Source: Sapria himalayana (taxonomy: Eukaryota; Streptophyta; Magnoliopsida; Malpighiales; Rafflesiaceae). From it: a stretch of 64,000 nt of DNA. The stretch covers positions 1 through 64,000 of the forward strand of contig JAREIK010005871.1 in NCBI GenBank assembly GCA_029783825.1, written 5' to 3'. How positions within the stretch are numbered: position 1 is the stretch's first letter; every line of letters begins with the position of its first letter. Shown here in pieces: positions 42,274 to 53,409 of the stretch. The notes beneath the pieces are model-generated. The model had not been told where the DNA came from. It did not search any database and saw only the letters and a list, made by a program, of their open reading frames with translations. The position numbers and the translations under genes are program-made.

Positions 42274-44397
42274 ATGTCTAGTACTACTGAATCAGTTTCA
42301 AGTACTCTTCCTAACGCTTCAAATTCAGAGAATGCTTCCATTCCCTCAAGTGATAACCAAGCTGCAACAAAAGCACATACTTCTAATGATGCTACTACAA
42401 CTTCAAAGGGGCATAAAAGAAAATCATGGGTCTGGGATCATTTTGACAAGAATGATGACAAAAATGATCCAAGAGCTAAATGTAAGTATTGTGCTAAATC
42501 TCTTGCATGTCTTTCAACTAGTGGTACTAGTTGTTTAAGCAATCACTTGTCTAGGTGTAAACTCTATCCTTATAATGTTGACAAGACTCAAGCAACCTTA
42601 GCTTTCTCATCTGCACCAAAGTTTAATGAGGTAGGAATAGAAAATTTTCTTGCTAATTGGAAGTTTGATCAAGAAGAGTGTAGAAAGTGGCTTGCTAGGA
42701 TGGTTATTGTTGATGAATTGTCTTTTAATTTTGTGGAGCATGAGGGGTTTCGTTCATTTTGTCGTGTTATGCAGCCACATTTTCTAGTTCCCTCATGTAG
42801 GACTATAGGAAGAGATTGTTATAATATTTATAAGGAAGAGATGGATACATTAAAAGAGGTTTTTAAGAAGTTGTCTTCTAGAATTTGTATCACAACTGAT
42901 ACATGGACATCCATTCAAAACATGTCTTATATGTTTCTTACTGCACACTTCATCGATGATGATTGGAAATTGCATAAAAGAATTATTTCTTTTTGTCCTA
43001 TTGCTGGTCATTCTGGGGAAATAATTGATATGGCTGTTGAGAGGTGTTTGCTTAATTGGGGGATTGATAAGGTTTTTACTATAACTGTTGATAATTCATC
43101 TTCAAATGATACATGCATAAGATATTTGAAAAGAAGGCTAAATAGTTGGAAGGGAAGTGTCCTGCAAGGTGATTATTTACATATGAGATGTGTTTCTCAT
43201 ATATTGAACTTAGTTGTAAAGGATGGCTTGAATGAATTAGATGACTCCATTGTGAGGATTAGAAATGCAGTGAAGTATGTGTGATCTTCTCCTTCTAGAG
43301 AGCAAAAGTTCAATAATTGTGTAGAAAAAGAGAAGATAGAGAGCAAGAATCATGTATGCTTAGATGTGGAAACTAGGTGGAACTCAACATACATGATGAT
43401 AGAGGCAGCCTTGAAATTTCAGAAGGCATTTGACTTGTTGGAGGTAACCGATAACAAGTATGTTTCAGAACTTTTGATGAAGAAAGGTGTACCTACTAGT
43501 GAAGATTGGGAGTATGCTAGATCATTGTTGCCTTTTCTTAAGGTTTTCTATGACACTACTTTGAGCTTTTCTGGGTCGCTTCATGTGACTAGTAATGAAT
43601 ACATGAAGAAGATTTTTGGTCTTGGCTTGATGATTAATTCAAAAGTTGAAAGTGATGATCCTAGTTTGAAAGAAATGACTTTGAAGATGAAGGTGAAGTA
43701 TGAGAAGTATTGGGTAAACATTGACAATTTCAATGTTTTCTTATTTATTGCGGTGATTCTTGATCCTAGGTGTAAGTTGGAGTATGTAAATTGTTTAATT
43801 GACAATTTTTATTATGACAAGGATACCGCAAACAAATTAAAAGAGATGGTGAACAAGGTTTTAGAGTCATTATTTCAATTTTATGGTGCATCGCAACTTT
43901 CACAAAGTGTAGAAAAAATTGGAGAACAACAATTGGTGGATTTGAGTTTGGAAAGTGATCTTCAAGATGTAGCTCAATATGTGGATTTCATGTTCAAGAA
44001 GCAAAAAATAGACCAAGATAGTTTAGATTCCAAATCTGAACTAGATAAATACTTGAATGATGCTCGTGAGATTTCTCAATCTTCTTTCGATTTGTTGGGT
44101 TGGTGGAAATCAAATGCAAGCAAGTACCGCATTCTTTCTTTAATAGCTAAGGATGTGCTAGCTATGCCTGTGTCTACCGTTGCTTCAGAATCAGCTTTTA
44201 GCACCGGAGGTCGTGTGTTTGATTCATTCTGAAGTGCTTTAACTCTCAGACTAGTTGAAGCTCTCATCTGTGCCCAAAATTGGTTGAGAAGTTCAATTCA
44301 GCCTATATATCTTGATAGCATCTTGGAACAACTTGAGTCAATCTATATATGTGAATTTTTTTTGTATTTTATTGCCTTGAAAACTATACTTCCATAA
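42274..44397 (+). pseudogene. hAT transposase (BED zinc finger, RICESLEEPER-like), nonsense-broken
   Basis: The start chosen is ATG 42274 (MSSTTESVSS). Residues about 51-96 form a BED zinc finger (SWVWDHFDK, then Cys70, Cys73, His91, Cys95). Then come the RNase-H-like core with first Asp in TTDTWTS and second in TVDNSSSND, the CVSHILNL motif, and a post-break segment beginning ETRWNSTYMM. The C-terminal hAT dimerisation region contains LLGWWKSNASKY, LSLIAKDVLAMPVSTVASES and FSTGGRVFDSF, ending with an ALICAQNWLRSS-type tail. Two in-frame TGA codons (43282-43284 and 44230-44232) sit where related proteins have Arg, consistent with CGA to TGA decay at methylated CpG. Frame is otherwise preserved to a TAA at 44395, or splicing may occur near 44351 (GTGAAT to TTTTTGTAG). 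I could not place the third catalytic acidic residue with confidence. Confidence 0.93.
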
Positions 44398-44669
44398 TGA
44401 AATTAGTATCTCATTTAATTTATTTCTATTTTTTTGTAGAGTCAACTTGTGTCACCGATGATCATCCTCTTTGCACAATTGATGATTAAGAAGATTTGAA
44501 GATATACAATACTTGTCAGGATCGCCTTTATGTTTATGAGATATGTGTACACTTCAAATCAATGATTTGAATTTGTGAATTTTTCTCATGCTATGCTTGT
44601 TAAATACATTGAATATTTTATGTTTTAGTTGCTGTTATGCTTTAATTGGATTTGTTGGAATTTTTTGTT

Positions 44670-45070
44670 GTTTCTGCAGTTTTCTGCAGTTTTCTGCAGT
44701 TTTTACTGTTGCTTCTGCAGCTTTTATTGTTATTTCTGTAGCTACTGTTTTTGTATTTTACTGCATTTTTCTATTGTTATTTGCTGCTACAATTTTCAGC
44801 AGTTTTTTAGGCTTTAAACTGCTATTTTCTATATTTTTATCACTGAATTTTGTACTTCCATTTGCTGCATGTTGCTGTTTCTGCAGTTTATGCAATTTCT
44901 GCAGTTTTTACTGCTGTTTTCTAGATTTTACTGCTATTTCTGCAGTTTTTACTAGTTTTTTTTGAGTTTTTACTGGTTTTTTATGTTTTAACTGCAGTTT
45001 TCTACTACTGTTTGCTGCTGTAAATTTCTGCAGTTTTTTAGGCTATTTCATGCACTTTTATTCCTGCTAT
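44670..45070. repeat. CTGCAG/TTTTACTG degenerate repeats in hAT 3' region
   Basis: T-rich plus-strand sequence in which TTTCTGCAGTT recurs, including three adjacent 11-bp copies at 44677-44704, together with TTTTACTG and TTTGCTGC words. It lies between the transposase gene and the 3' subterminal CGGTTAACCG cluster. Open frames here are low-complexity (Cys/Phe/Ser rich) and not genes. Confidence 0.75.
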
Positions 45071-45476
45071 TTGTTGCATTTTTTGCTACAATTTTCAGTA
45101 GTTTTTAGGCTTAAGGTTGATTTTAATGCAAGAAAAATGTACATATTTTATGGATGTAAAAACTTAATATTGTAAGACATAGCAATGCCGTTTTTTTAGT
45201 AAAATTGATGATTTAGTGTGCTTTATATTTATTTTTTTATGGTTAAAAAACTTAAAAATAATGAAAATATGTAAAACGGTTAAAAACCGAAAACCAAAAT
45301 ACCAAACTGTATTTTAACGGTTAACCGATTTAACGGTTAACCGGTTTAATAGTTTAGGTTTAGGTTTACAATATTAAAAACCGTTTAGTAATGGACTAGT
45401 TTCCTAGTAGGGGTCATGGACCGGTTAACCGGTCCATGCCCACCCCTAATATTTGAGTAATTTACTTAATGATTAT

Positions 45477-46612
45477 TTACATACACATCAATTCAAACTT
45501 AAACGATAAGAAGGATGGCAACTTATAAATTTAGCAAAAATTATAGATATGACCATCACTTATATACTTTTTCCGATTAGATATTTAATTGTGTAATTAA
45601 TTTTTTTGTATTGAAATGCCTATTTTCATTTTCTATTATGGTTGTTAGCTCACATAATATGTTATTTTCAATTTAATCTTTTATGCCTAGATTGAACACA
45701 TAAAAGTATAATTTATCAAACAAAAGATTACAAAAAGCTATATTTTGGCAAGAGCAGCCTGAGAGTTTTTCAGAATGCTCAAATAGTCAATGAGCAAATC
45801 AGGTCACATCACTTTTTTTAAAAGATTCTAAAATAGGTTAATTTATTTCATCAAACAATAACACTTCTATATTTGCAAAAAAATTATAAAATCATTTAAT
45901 ATACTCATATTATAATGTTACACCAAAACAAAATGTTGAAAATATATAAATGACAAAGAATACAATGATACACATATATAGAAACAAAAAACTATACATA
46001 CATATGTGTGTGTGTGTGTCATATATCAAGAGTATCATCAACTGCTCAAAAAAATTTATTAACAATAATATTATTAGTAAAGCAAACATAGACTTCACAC
46101 GCATCACACATCTATTACTTTGGATAAAATTTATTAACAATAATATATAAATTAATTATTAGTAAAGCATTGGAATACAACAATAATATTATTTTATCAT
46201 TTTTATTTTATAGTGTCAAATTAAAATTAATTAACATTAAACATTTTTATTGTGATTGTCCACAACACTATTGCATTTGATAAGGGTGTGTTTTGATTTT
46301 GCTGTTTGTTATTACAAAATTCTTCTTTTAGCTTAACTATTACCATATATTTCATTTTCCATTGAAATTATATAATAGATATTTGTGTCAAAATAATATT
46401 GTGTAAAGTGAAGTTATTATCACAATAATATAAATGACCGAAGATCCTCCTCATGCACATAATATTAATCTGGATGTTTGTAGTAAATTATTACAAGTTT
46501 TAAAATCATTAATTACTAGTATATAAGTGATGGTTATATCTTTAATTTTGTGAAATTAATAATTTCCCATTTTTCGTATTGATTAGGTATTAATTGAGGT
46601 GTATGTAAGTTT
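45477..46612. other. Centre of the inverted CACTA structure
   Basis: 45477-45570 is a clear inverted copy of about 46515-46612: TACATACAC.TCAATT and ATATGACCATCACTTATATAC on the left match reversed sequence on the right. This makes it the inner end of the two arms. The intervening 0.9 kb is AT-rich and appears unique. It contains a short direct repeat, AATTTATTAACAATAATAT, at about 46053 and 46127 and a brief GTGTGTGTGTGTG run. No gene is seen. Confidence 0.6.
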
Positions 46613-47252
46613 TCTTTAGGAAACTATCTTTTGATTGTAGTTTTCCACAAAATAATTATAGTGTTAATGTCTATAATTATTTATATCTCTAATTAGTTTA
46701 AATTTATAAGGCAAGATATCTATAATTGTAGCTTGCTTCACATCTATGTTTTCTAGTTGAATACTTTGTATGATATGTTTTCAACTCCAAATATGTTTTC
46801 ATTCATGTCTGAATTCTTCATTAATTCATTTGCCAAAGTTCTTGGAATTGGATCTCCATTCCATTAATTTATTCTTTTTTTTTTATTTTAATATTCAAAG
46901 ATTGAGTTGAATCATAATAAAAATTGTGCTATTTGATTTTCATTGAGAAGTGAGAAGCTTACTCCTTCAAAATTTCAATTTAATTCTTTTCGCTTTCCTT
47001 TCTTGTCCATTCACATATTTTACTCCATTCATCAAGTAATAGAATGATATCTATTAATCTTTACCATTCTAAAAAAATGCTTTATTTATTAAAGCAGATT
47101 CTGCAAATGTATTACCTCGATATTTAAAATATTTAATATTTAAATATTTATTTGTAAGTAATTTTATTTAATTATTAGTATATTTTGAAGTAATTATATG
47201 TTTCATTCAAAATAATAATTGTGCATTATTCTTTGCAAATAAAATAGGCAAA

Positions 47253-50200
47253 ATGAGTTCAGATCATCAATGGATGTACAAAAGGTTTATGAATGGAATT
47301 TTGAATCACTTTTTTTTGAGTAGGCTTGAAACTTTGATCAACTTTGTGGGTAGTCAATCAAGATGGATGAATGAAGAAAAAATTAAGTGCCAATGTAAGA
47401 ACCACAAGTGTCAGGATATCTAATTTCGTGATGTAAACACTTTAAGATATCATTTGTCTAAATATGGCTTTGTACCAAATTATTTTATTTGGATTTATTA
47501 TGGGGAAAGTACAATCGCTCTGATCAGTGATCAAAATGAGGGTACTAAATTATTTGCATGTGGTGAAGAAGCATCATACACACCATAGAATGGTCATGGA
47601 AGCTACTGGTGCTGACTTTAATTTGGATTACATGGATGAAACACCAAAACCTAAAACTTAGAAATTTTATTAAATACTTAAAGCTGTAGATATTGAGTTG
47701 TGGCATGGCTATAAAACACATTCACAATTGTCACTTGTGACTCGACTTATGGGCATGAAATTACAAAATCATATGTTTAAAAAAAATTTTGATCAGGTGA
47801 CATAACTAATGAAGTAGATTGTTTTGGAATATAATTTGGACATTAATAACTTTTACAACAAAAAGAAGTTAGTAGGAGGTATGAGTATACTAGTATAAAA
47901 AATTAATTGTTGTTTCAATGGATGTATGTATATATTGGGGTGGTCAAAGTAATGTTATTAGCTCTAAGTTTTGTGATCATCTTTGGTTTAAGAAGGCACA
48001 TTGTGTTGTAGATATGTGACAAAAGATGAAAGTTGCATTTAAGAAGATGTATTACTTTCCTTTAATTTTTCAATTATAGAGACTATATGCATCAAATGCT
48101 AAAGAAAATCATATGAGGTGATATTCTGAACATGAGATTGAAGAAGGGGTTATGTTTCTTCTATTAGATTCAATTTATTGAAAGTATTCTATTCATATAC
48201 ATAAAGATTTTGCTGCTGAAAGTCAAAATGTGAGATTAGGTCTCTACACTGATTTATTTCAGCCATTTGGACAATCTGGATAATAGTATTCAACATGGCA
48301 AGTGATAGTGACACCTTATAATTTACCTCCATGGTTATGTATGAATGAGCAATATATGTTTTTGACAATATTGGTTCAAGGGCCAAAAAATTTGAAATAC
48401 ATGCTATATGTTATCTTATAGCTTCTTATAGTAGTGTTAAATTATTTGTGGGATGTTGGCGTGAATACAAATGAAATCTCAAAGAAGAAAAATTTTATTT
48501 TGCGGGCAGCCCTTATGTGGATAGTAAGTGACTTTCCAACATATTAAATGTTGTCTAGTTGAAGTATTGCAAGATAATTTGCATGCCCATATTGCATGAA
48601 AATGTCCGATGCATTTACTCTCAAATTCAGTGGTAAATAGTCATGGTTTGATAATCATCATAATTTTTTACATATTAATCATTCATTCCTAGAAATAGAA
48701 ATGCATTTCGAAAAAATACATTAGTGATAATAGTTGCACAAGCTATTCATTCTGAAGATGATATTTTAGCAAAGATTCAGAGTTTAGGTATGAAGAAGTT
48801 AACTGAAAAGAATTCTATTGAAACTAATGGACCAATATGCAAAATATTTGGATGGAGGAAATGCGATATATTTTGTGACATGCCCTATTAGAAGTCCAAT
48901 TTTATTCGTACTAACTTGGATGTAATCCATATTTAAAAAATATGTTTGAAATATTTTCAACATTATCCTTAATGTAGATGGAAAAACAAAAGACACTTTA
49001 AAATCAAGAGAATAGCTAAATGATTAATGTCAGCATCCTGATTGAAACTGAATGAGGCAACAGAAAAATTCTTTAAAGCTTGTTACACACTTGATAATAG
49101 GCAAGAAAGATATTATGTGAATGCCTTAAAAATTTGAAATTTTATGATGGATATGTGTCTAATATGGGTAGATGTGTGGATATGAAGAATCTTAAGTTAT
49201 TTGGAATGAAAAGCCATAACTATCATGTATTTATGAAAAGATTAATAATAATTGTATTCCGTGAATCACTTACCCTTTGTGTTTGGAAGGTCCTTACAGA
49301 ATTTAGTTTGTTTTTCAAATAGCTTACTATAACCACTATCAAAATAGATAACATGATGAGGCTGGAGAATGGCATACCACTTATTCTTTGTAAGCTAGAA
49401 CAAATATTCCCACAGAGCTTCTTTGACTCAGTGGAGCATTTTTCGATTCATTTGGCATATGAAGCCAGGATAGCAGGCCTAGTACAATACAGGTGGATTT
49501 ATCCTTTTGAAAGGTATATACATATAAGTAGCTGTATTTTATTATTTCAAATATAAAGTAATATTGTAATTTAATATAATTGAAACCTAACATTTTTATT
49601 GTAGGCATCTTCATACGTTGAAATTGAATGTTAGAAACAAGGAAAAAGTTGAATGTTTAATTTGCAATGCATATTTAGTAGAATAAGCATCATCTTTTTG
49701 TTCTTATTATTTTGACGATCATGTCAATACAAAGAATAGAAATGTGTCTCGATTTGATGGTCATGTGCTCCTAGAAAATGATATTGTGGTCAAGTTATCT
49801 ATCTTCAAGCACCCTGGAAGAGCATTTAGAAGAGCAAAGAAAATATGTCTGACAAATGAAGAGTACAAAGTAACCCAGAGCTACGTGTTACTTAATTGTT
49901 AGAAGGTTGCACCATATATTGAGTATCTATACCCAAAATGATTGTAGGTTTAAACATAGTTAAAATTTATTTACATTTTTCTTCCTCTATTTATATTTGT
50001 GTAGTATTTATGTTGAGCAATTAAAAAAATTTAACCAACAATTTCCAGCCATGAGGACGATTGTATGCTAGAAATAGAATTTCTGAATGGGTTCAAAAAC
50101 AATTTGAGAATTATTAAGTTTAAATTTTTGAATTATTTAATTTTTTTAGTATCTTTTAGTTTTTAACATCATTTATATTATTTATGCAACATGCAAATGA

Positions 50201-50924
50201 TCCTTCAAATAGAAATTCTAATATTTTCATTCAGAATCTAAGTAAATGCCCATTTAGATATGTGAGAACCTATCCTGGGTATTTTGTCAATGGATATAAA
50301 TTTCACACAATTATGCATGGTTCTTCTAAAGCAACAATGAATAATGGTGTATGCATTAAAGGATCAATTTATAGTGCAGATGAGATTGATTATCATGGTC
50401 AACTCACATAAGTTATTGATTTGGTGTATTCTGGACTTGAAAATAGCAGGATTGTATTATTAAAGTGTGAGTGGTTTGATCCTAGATGAAATATGGGTAC
50501 AAAGATTCATTCGAATTATAAGCTAGTTGATTTTACCCATAAACGTAGATATAATCGATATGTGTCATTTATTATGGTAGTTCAAGCCACTCAAGTATAT
50601 TATAGTACATATCCATGTTTATCTCATGATAAGAAAAACTAGTGCATGATTTGCAAAATTAAAGTTCGATCAAATTTTAAAGTACCATCATTTCAAGAAA
50701 GAAGTGCAACCATAGATATTTCACCGGAATTCCAATAAGATGACATTAATAATAGTGTGTCTGTGCATGTAGATGAAGATCCTATAAATTTATGTGACTA
50801 AAATAGTGGTCTAATAGAAATTGAAGATGAACATTTTCTATCTGAAGATGAGTTGGAACTTCCATCAGAATCAAACGAAATGATAGAAGATCCATTGGAG
50901 GATGATAGTGATGCCGATAATTAA
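47253..50924 (+). pseudogene. CACTA TNP2-like transposase remnant, copy 3
   Basis: Plus-strand copy starting at ATG 47253 (MSSDHQWMYKRFMNG). The domains seen in order are: transposase-associated domain (47253-47520, with EKIKCQCKNHKC); a segment with HRMVMEATGADFNLDYMDE (about 47585-47640); the Transposase_21 core (48010-48545) with LGLYTDLFQPFGQSG and VTPYNLPPWLCMNEQYMF; DUF4218-like region (49130-49513) with MRLENGIPLILCKLEQIF; and a DUF4216-like region (50184-50640) with SKCPFRYVRTYPGYF. An acidic tail ends at TAA 50924. One intron is visible (49514-49604, GTATAT...TTGTAG) inside the DUF4218 region. In-frame stops, for example after KCQDI, inactivate it. It mirrors copy 2 as the right arm of the inverted element. 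Confidence 0.87.
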
Positions 50925-51067
50925 ATTGTTATGATTATTTTATAATATTATACTATCAAAGATTTTTTATATTTTGTTGAAATCTATTGGTGCGTATTAG
51001 TCTAAAATGCATGGTTATTCATCATATCTCTATTATTTGTTCTATGTTATTATCTTTTGTATAGTTG

Positions 51068-51840
51068 ATGGAACCTAAAGGACGTGATCGTGGTGGAGGT
51101 GGATGTTGATGTAGAAATGGACGAAATTCATCTTGTATTTTACATCCTGTTACAAATTTAGTACCATCTCATACCTACAATATCCAGACTTCAACATCAC
51201 AATCACCATCTCCATCTCCATCATCATCATCATCATCTTTAACACCTTTACCATCATCTTTGACACCTTTATCAACACCTTTATTAGATATAAGCCCACC
51301 ACCCATTGTCCTTTCTTCACATACTTTTGATCCATCATCAATTTCTACAAAACCTTGTACACCGACAGTTCTCCCATTTACAATACCATCGACATCATAA
51401 AATGATGTGCCTTCCTCCTGCATTCAGTACTTAGTTAGTAATTGAGATTGTGGATGGGAGGTATAAGAAATATGTAAATATTAGTTGAATAAAAAAGTAT
51501 GATGTTTCTTATAGTAGTTTTTTTATATATAGTATTGGTTTGCTTGTTTCAATGTTATTTATTTATTTGTATAGTTTTATTCCATCTCACAAGTGTTCGG
51601 TTATAATTACAAATTCTTTCAATAAAATGATCTATTCTAAAGCATTCTAATAAAAGAAAGTTTTGGAATCGATAAGAGATTCTAATTTTAATGACTTTCA
51701 TGTAAAAACAATGAAATAAAAGCATTTGAAATTATTTACATAATTAGTTAACTAATATGTTGGTTATTATTCAAGTGGTAAATAATAATGACATTATTAT
51801 TAAGAAATTTTTTTTGTGATTTTTTTATATATAGAATCAT
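51068..51840 (+). pseudogene. CACTA TNPA-like remnant, copy 3 (5' part only)
   Basis: It starts at ATG 51068 (MEPKGRDRGGG), has a Ser/Pro/Thr-rich linker (51180-51420), then an exon at about 51560-51700 whose wording (SHKCSVIITNSFNK) matches the TNPA block of copy 2. It is alignable with copy 2 through the next splice acceptor, TTTTTATATATAGAATCA, ending at 51840. At that base the similarity stops abruptly and a captured SmF gene begins, so the conserved core and the coiled-coil tail are missing. Stops interrupt the remaining part. Confidence 0.8.
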
Positions 51841-52435
51841 TGTCACCATCCCCATTAATCCTAAGCCTTTTCTTAACAACTTGACTGGGAAGTCGATCAT
51901 TGTAAAACTCAAGTGAGGAATGGAATACAAAGGTGAGCTAGCTTGTATTCTTTTCCTATGCATTGGAGTTTTTTTCTCATTTTTTATCTTTGTTTTTTTA
52001 GGTTTCCTTGCTTCGGTGGATTCCTATATGAACCTACATGTGTGAAAAAATTCAATACCACACAGCATGTTGTCATTTCAACTTACATTTCCCTTTTGTT
52101 TGGCACTTTCTAACTTTCTTATAATTAACCCTGGACTGATGCATGAAGCTGGGAAACATAGAAGAATATGTTGATGGGCAGTTCACTAGAAATCTTGGAG
52201 AAATCTTGATTCGGTATTTAAAAATAAGCTTATGTTTATCTCGTTGTGTGAAATTTCTAGCAAATGGTAGTTGGTGTTGTATGCTCTAGTTTATCTGTTT
52301 ATCAGCGACATTGTGTTGTGTTCTTTATTGGTTTGTAAATGTAGTATGTTATGCTCCATATGCAGGCGTAACAATATTCTCTATCTACATGGAGTACCAG
52401 AGGACAAAGAACTAGAAGATGCTTACCATGCCTGA
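51841..52435 (+). pseudogene. Captured SmF (snRNP core Sm protein F) gene with introns
   Basis: SmF is a core protein of the spliceosomal Sm ring. Four exons are readable. Exon 1, 51842-51932, reads VTIPINPKPFLNNLTGK, then SIIVKLK, a stop and GMEYKG. Exon 2, 52002-52041, reads FLASVDSYMNLH. Exon 3, 52149-52213, reads LGNIEEYVDGQF and NLGEILIR. Exon 4, 52366-52435, reads NNILYLHGVPEDKELEDA and then a stop. Together they span the Sm1 and Sm2 motifs and nearly the whole of this roughly 88-residue protein. The initiator Met is absent because the junction falls just inside the gene. A TGG (Trp) in exon 1 has become TGA, and the donor of intron 2 is degraded. Retained introns show that genomic DNA, not cDNA, was captured. 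It sits inside the right arm of the CACTA element, directly behind a TNPA splice acceptor, so a chimeric transcript is conceivable. Confidence 0.92.
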
Positions 52436-52830
52436 GAGACCTATATGTGTGTTTTTTAAGCCCTAAAATATTTCCTTCTGTTGTCTTTGATGGTATGTGT
52501 ATTTGCATGAAAGTACATGTGTCTGTGTTTAGACACACACACACAAGAACATACATACATGAACAAGTATACATACATGCAACTGATTGCAATGTTAAAA
52601 AAAGTGATGTTGGAAGTGCAGCTAGATACAAAAAGGAAAATTGCAGATACAAGGAAGGAGTTGGAGGGGGGAGAGGAAATGTAAACTATAACTAAAGGAA
52701 GAAATGCAGATGACCGTGGAGGGACATGCTCAAGTGCTAGAGTAGTATGCATATTTTGAGGAGCTAGGGAAAAGAAAGCAACGTTAATTTCATAGACAGA
52801 TTATACTGTATGCACTGTCATTAGATACAT
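52436..52830 (+). other. Sequence downstream of captured SmF, origin unclear
   Basis: It lies between the SmF stop and the point (about 52830) where the right arm again pairs with the left arm. The first part is probably SmF 3' flank with an ACACACACAC run near 52532. At 52600-52790 a broken frame reads MLEVQLDTKRKIADTRKELE and, after a stop, VEGHAQVLE and YAYFEELGKRKQR, which looks like coiled-coil coding sequence. It could be another captured exon or a TNPA tail. I do not recognise the protein. Confidence 0.45.
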
Positions 52831-53308
52831 CGATGAAGAATAAGATGTAATCAAGTTTTGTTATGTTTCTATTTTAACTATGTAACATATTGTATCAGAT
52901 TATTTTATTAACTGATTTTATTTTTTATTAATTATAAATATTGGTTTAAAGTTTATATTTTTATTAAATTTTATATAAAAATTAAAAAATATGTAATTAC
53001 ATTTTATGTAAAAAATTAAAAATATGAAAATAAATTTGGAATGAAAATAGCTAGGGATTTTCCATCACTAATTTAGCTACGAAAATTTTCCCACTAATTT
53101 AGTTAGGGAATTTTATCTCGCTAATTTTGCTTTAGAAATTTCCTTCGTTAATTTTGCTATGGAATATAGTACTCATTAATTTTTGCGGCAAGCACTTTAG
53201 ATTAGGAAAGGTTCCATCATTAATCCATTATTATATCTACTTTAGAGATGGAAAACCTCCATTTTTCTAGAGATTTTTTCCTAGCTATTTGGGATCTTTC
53301 TTGTGGTG
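52831..53308 (+). mobile_element. CACTA 3' terminal and subterminal region (right arm)
   Basis: It pairs in inverted orientation with 33503-33959. It contains repeated AATTTAGCTACG/CTAATTTTGC/GCTAATTTTGCT motifs at 53040-53170 and ends in TTTCTTGTGGTG at 53308, the reverse complement of a CACCACAAGAAA terminus. It is followed by CAT, the presumed target duplication. Confidence 0.72.
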
Positions 53309-53409
53309 CATGATGTCAAACTCACATTGACTATTAAGAAATCATAATTAAAAAAAACTAAATTAAATTACTTCAATTGAAGAATTGAAAGATGAGGCAG
53401 ATAAGTTCA

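Larger units (their letters stand above)
40697..45448 (+). mobile_element. Complete hAT transposon with perfect 8-bp target duplication
   Basis: The element is bounded by perfect inverted termini TAGGGGTGGGCA (40697) and TGCCCACCCCTA (ending 45448), the usual plant hAT end. The 8 bp ATATTTGA occurs immediately outside both ends (40689-40696 and 45449-45456), exactly the duplication length of hAT elements. Subterminal regions (40710-40890 and 45270-45440) are packed with AACCG/CGGTTAACCG motifs in both orientations, likely transposase-binding sites. It carries one transposase gene on plus, disrupted by two stops. The 1.5 kb 5' of the gene is non-coding and may include an intron ending TTTTGCAG near 42208. 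Confidence 0.95.
33503..53308. mobile_element. Compound inverted CACTA (En/Spm) element, 19.8 kb
   Basis: The left end reads CACTAAAATAGAATAGCG and the right end, on the opposite strand, CACCACAAGAAAGATC. Both are followed by GCTAATTTT/AATTAGCGA-type subterminal repeats. The trinucleotide CAT flanks both ends (33500-33502 and 53309-53311), as expected for the 3-bp target duplication of CACTA elements. Inside are two copies of the same two-gene block in opposite orientation: TNP2/TNPA on minus (33960-39699) and on plus (47253-51840). The arms can be aligned from both termini inward to about 40403 and 46612. The left arm resumes at 45477 after a nested insertion. Thus both outer ends are the 3' (TNPA-side) ends. 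The alternative is two independent head-to-head insertions, but no 5' termini are seen between them. Confidence 0.68.

Noticed and set aside
44588..44965. Cys/Phe-rich 125-residue open frame in the hAT 3' region
   Set aside because: It is produced by CTGCAGTTTT repeats and T-runs and has no recognisable domain.
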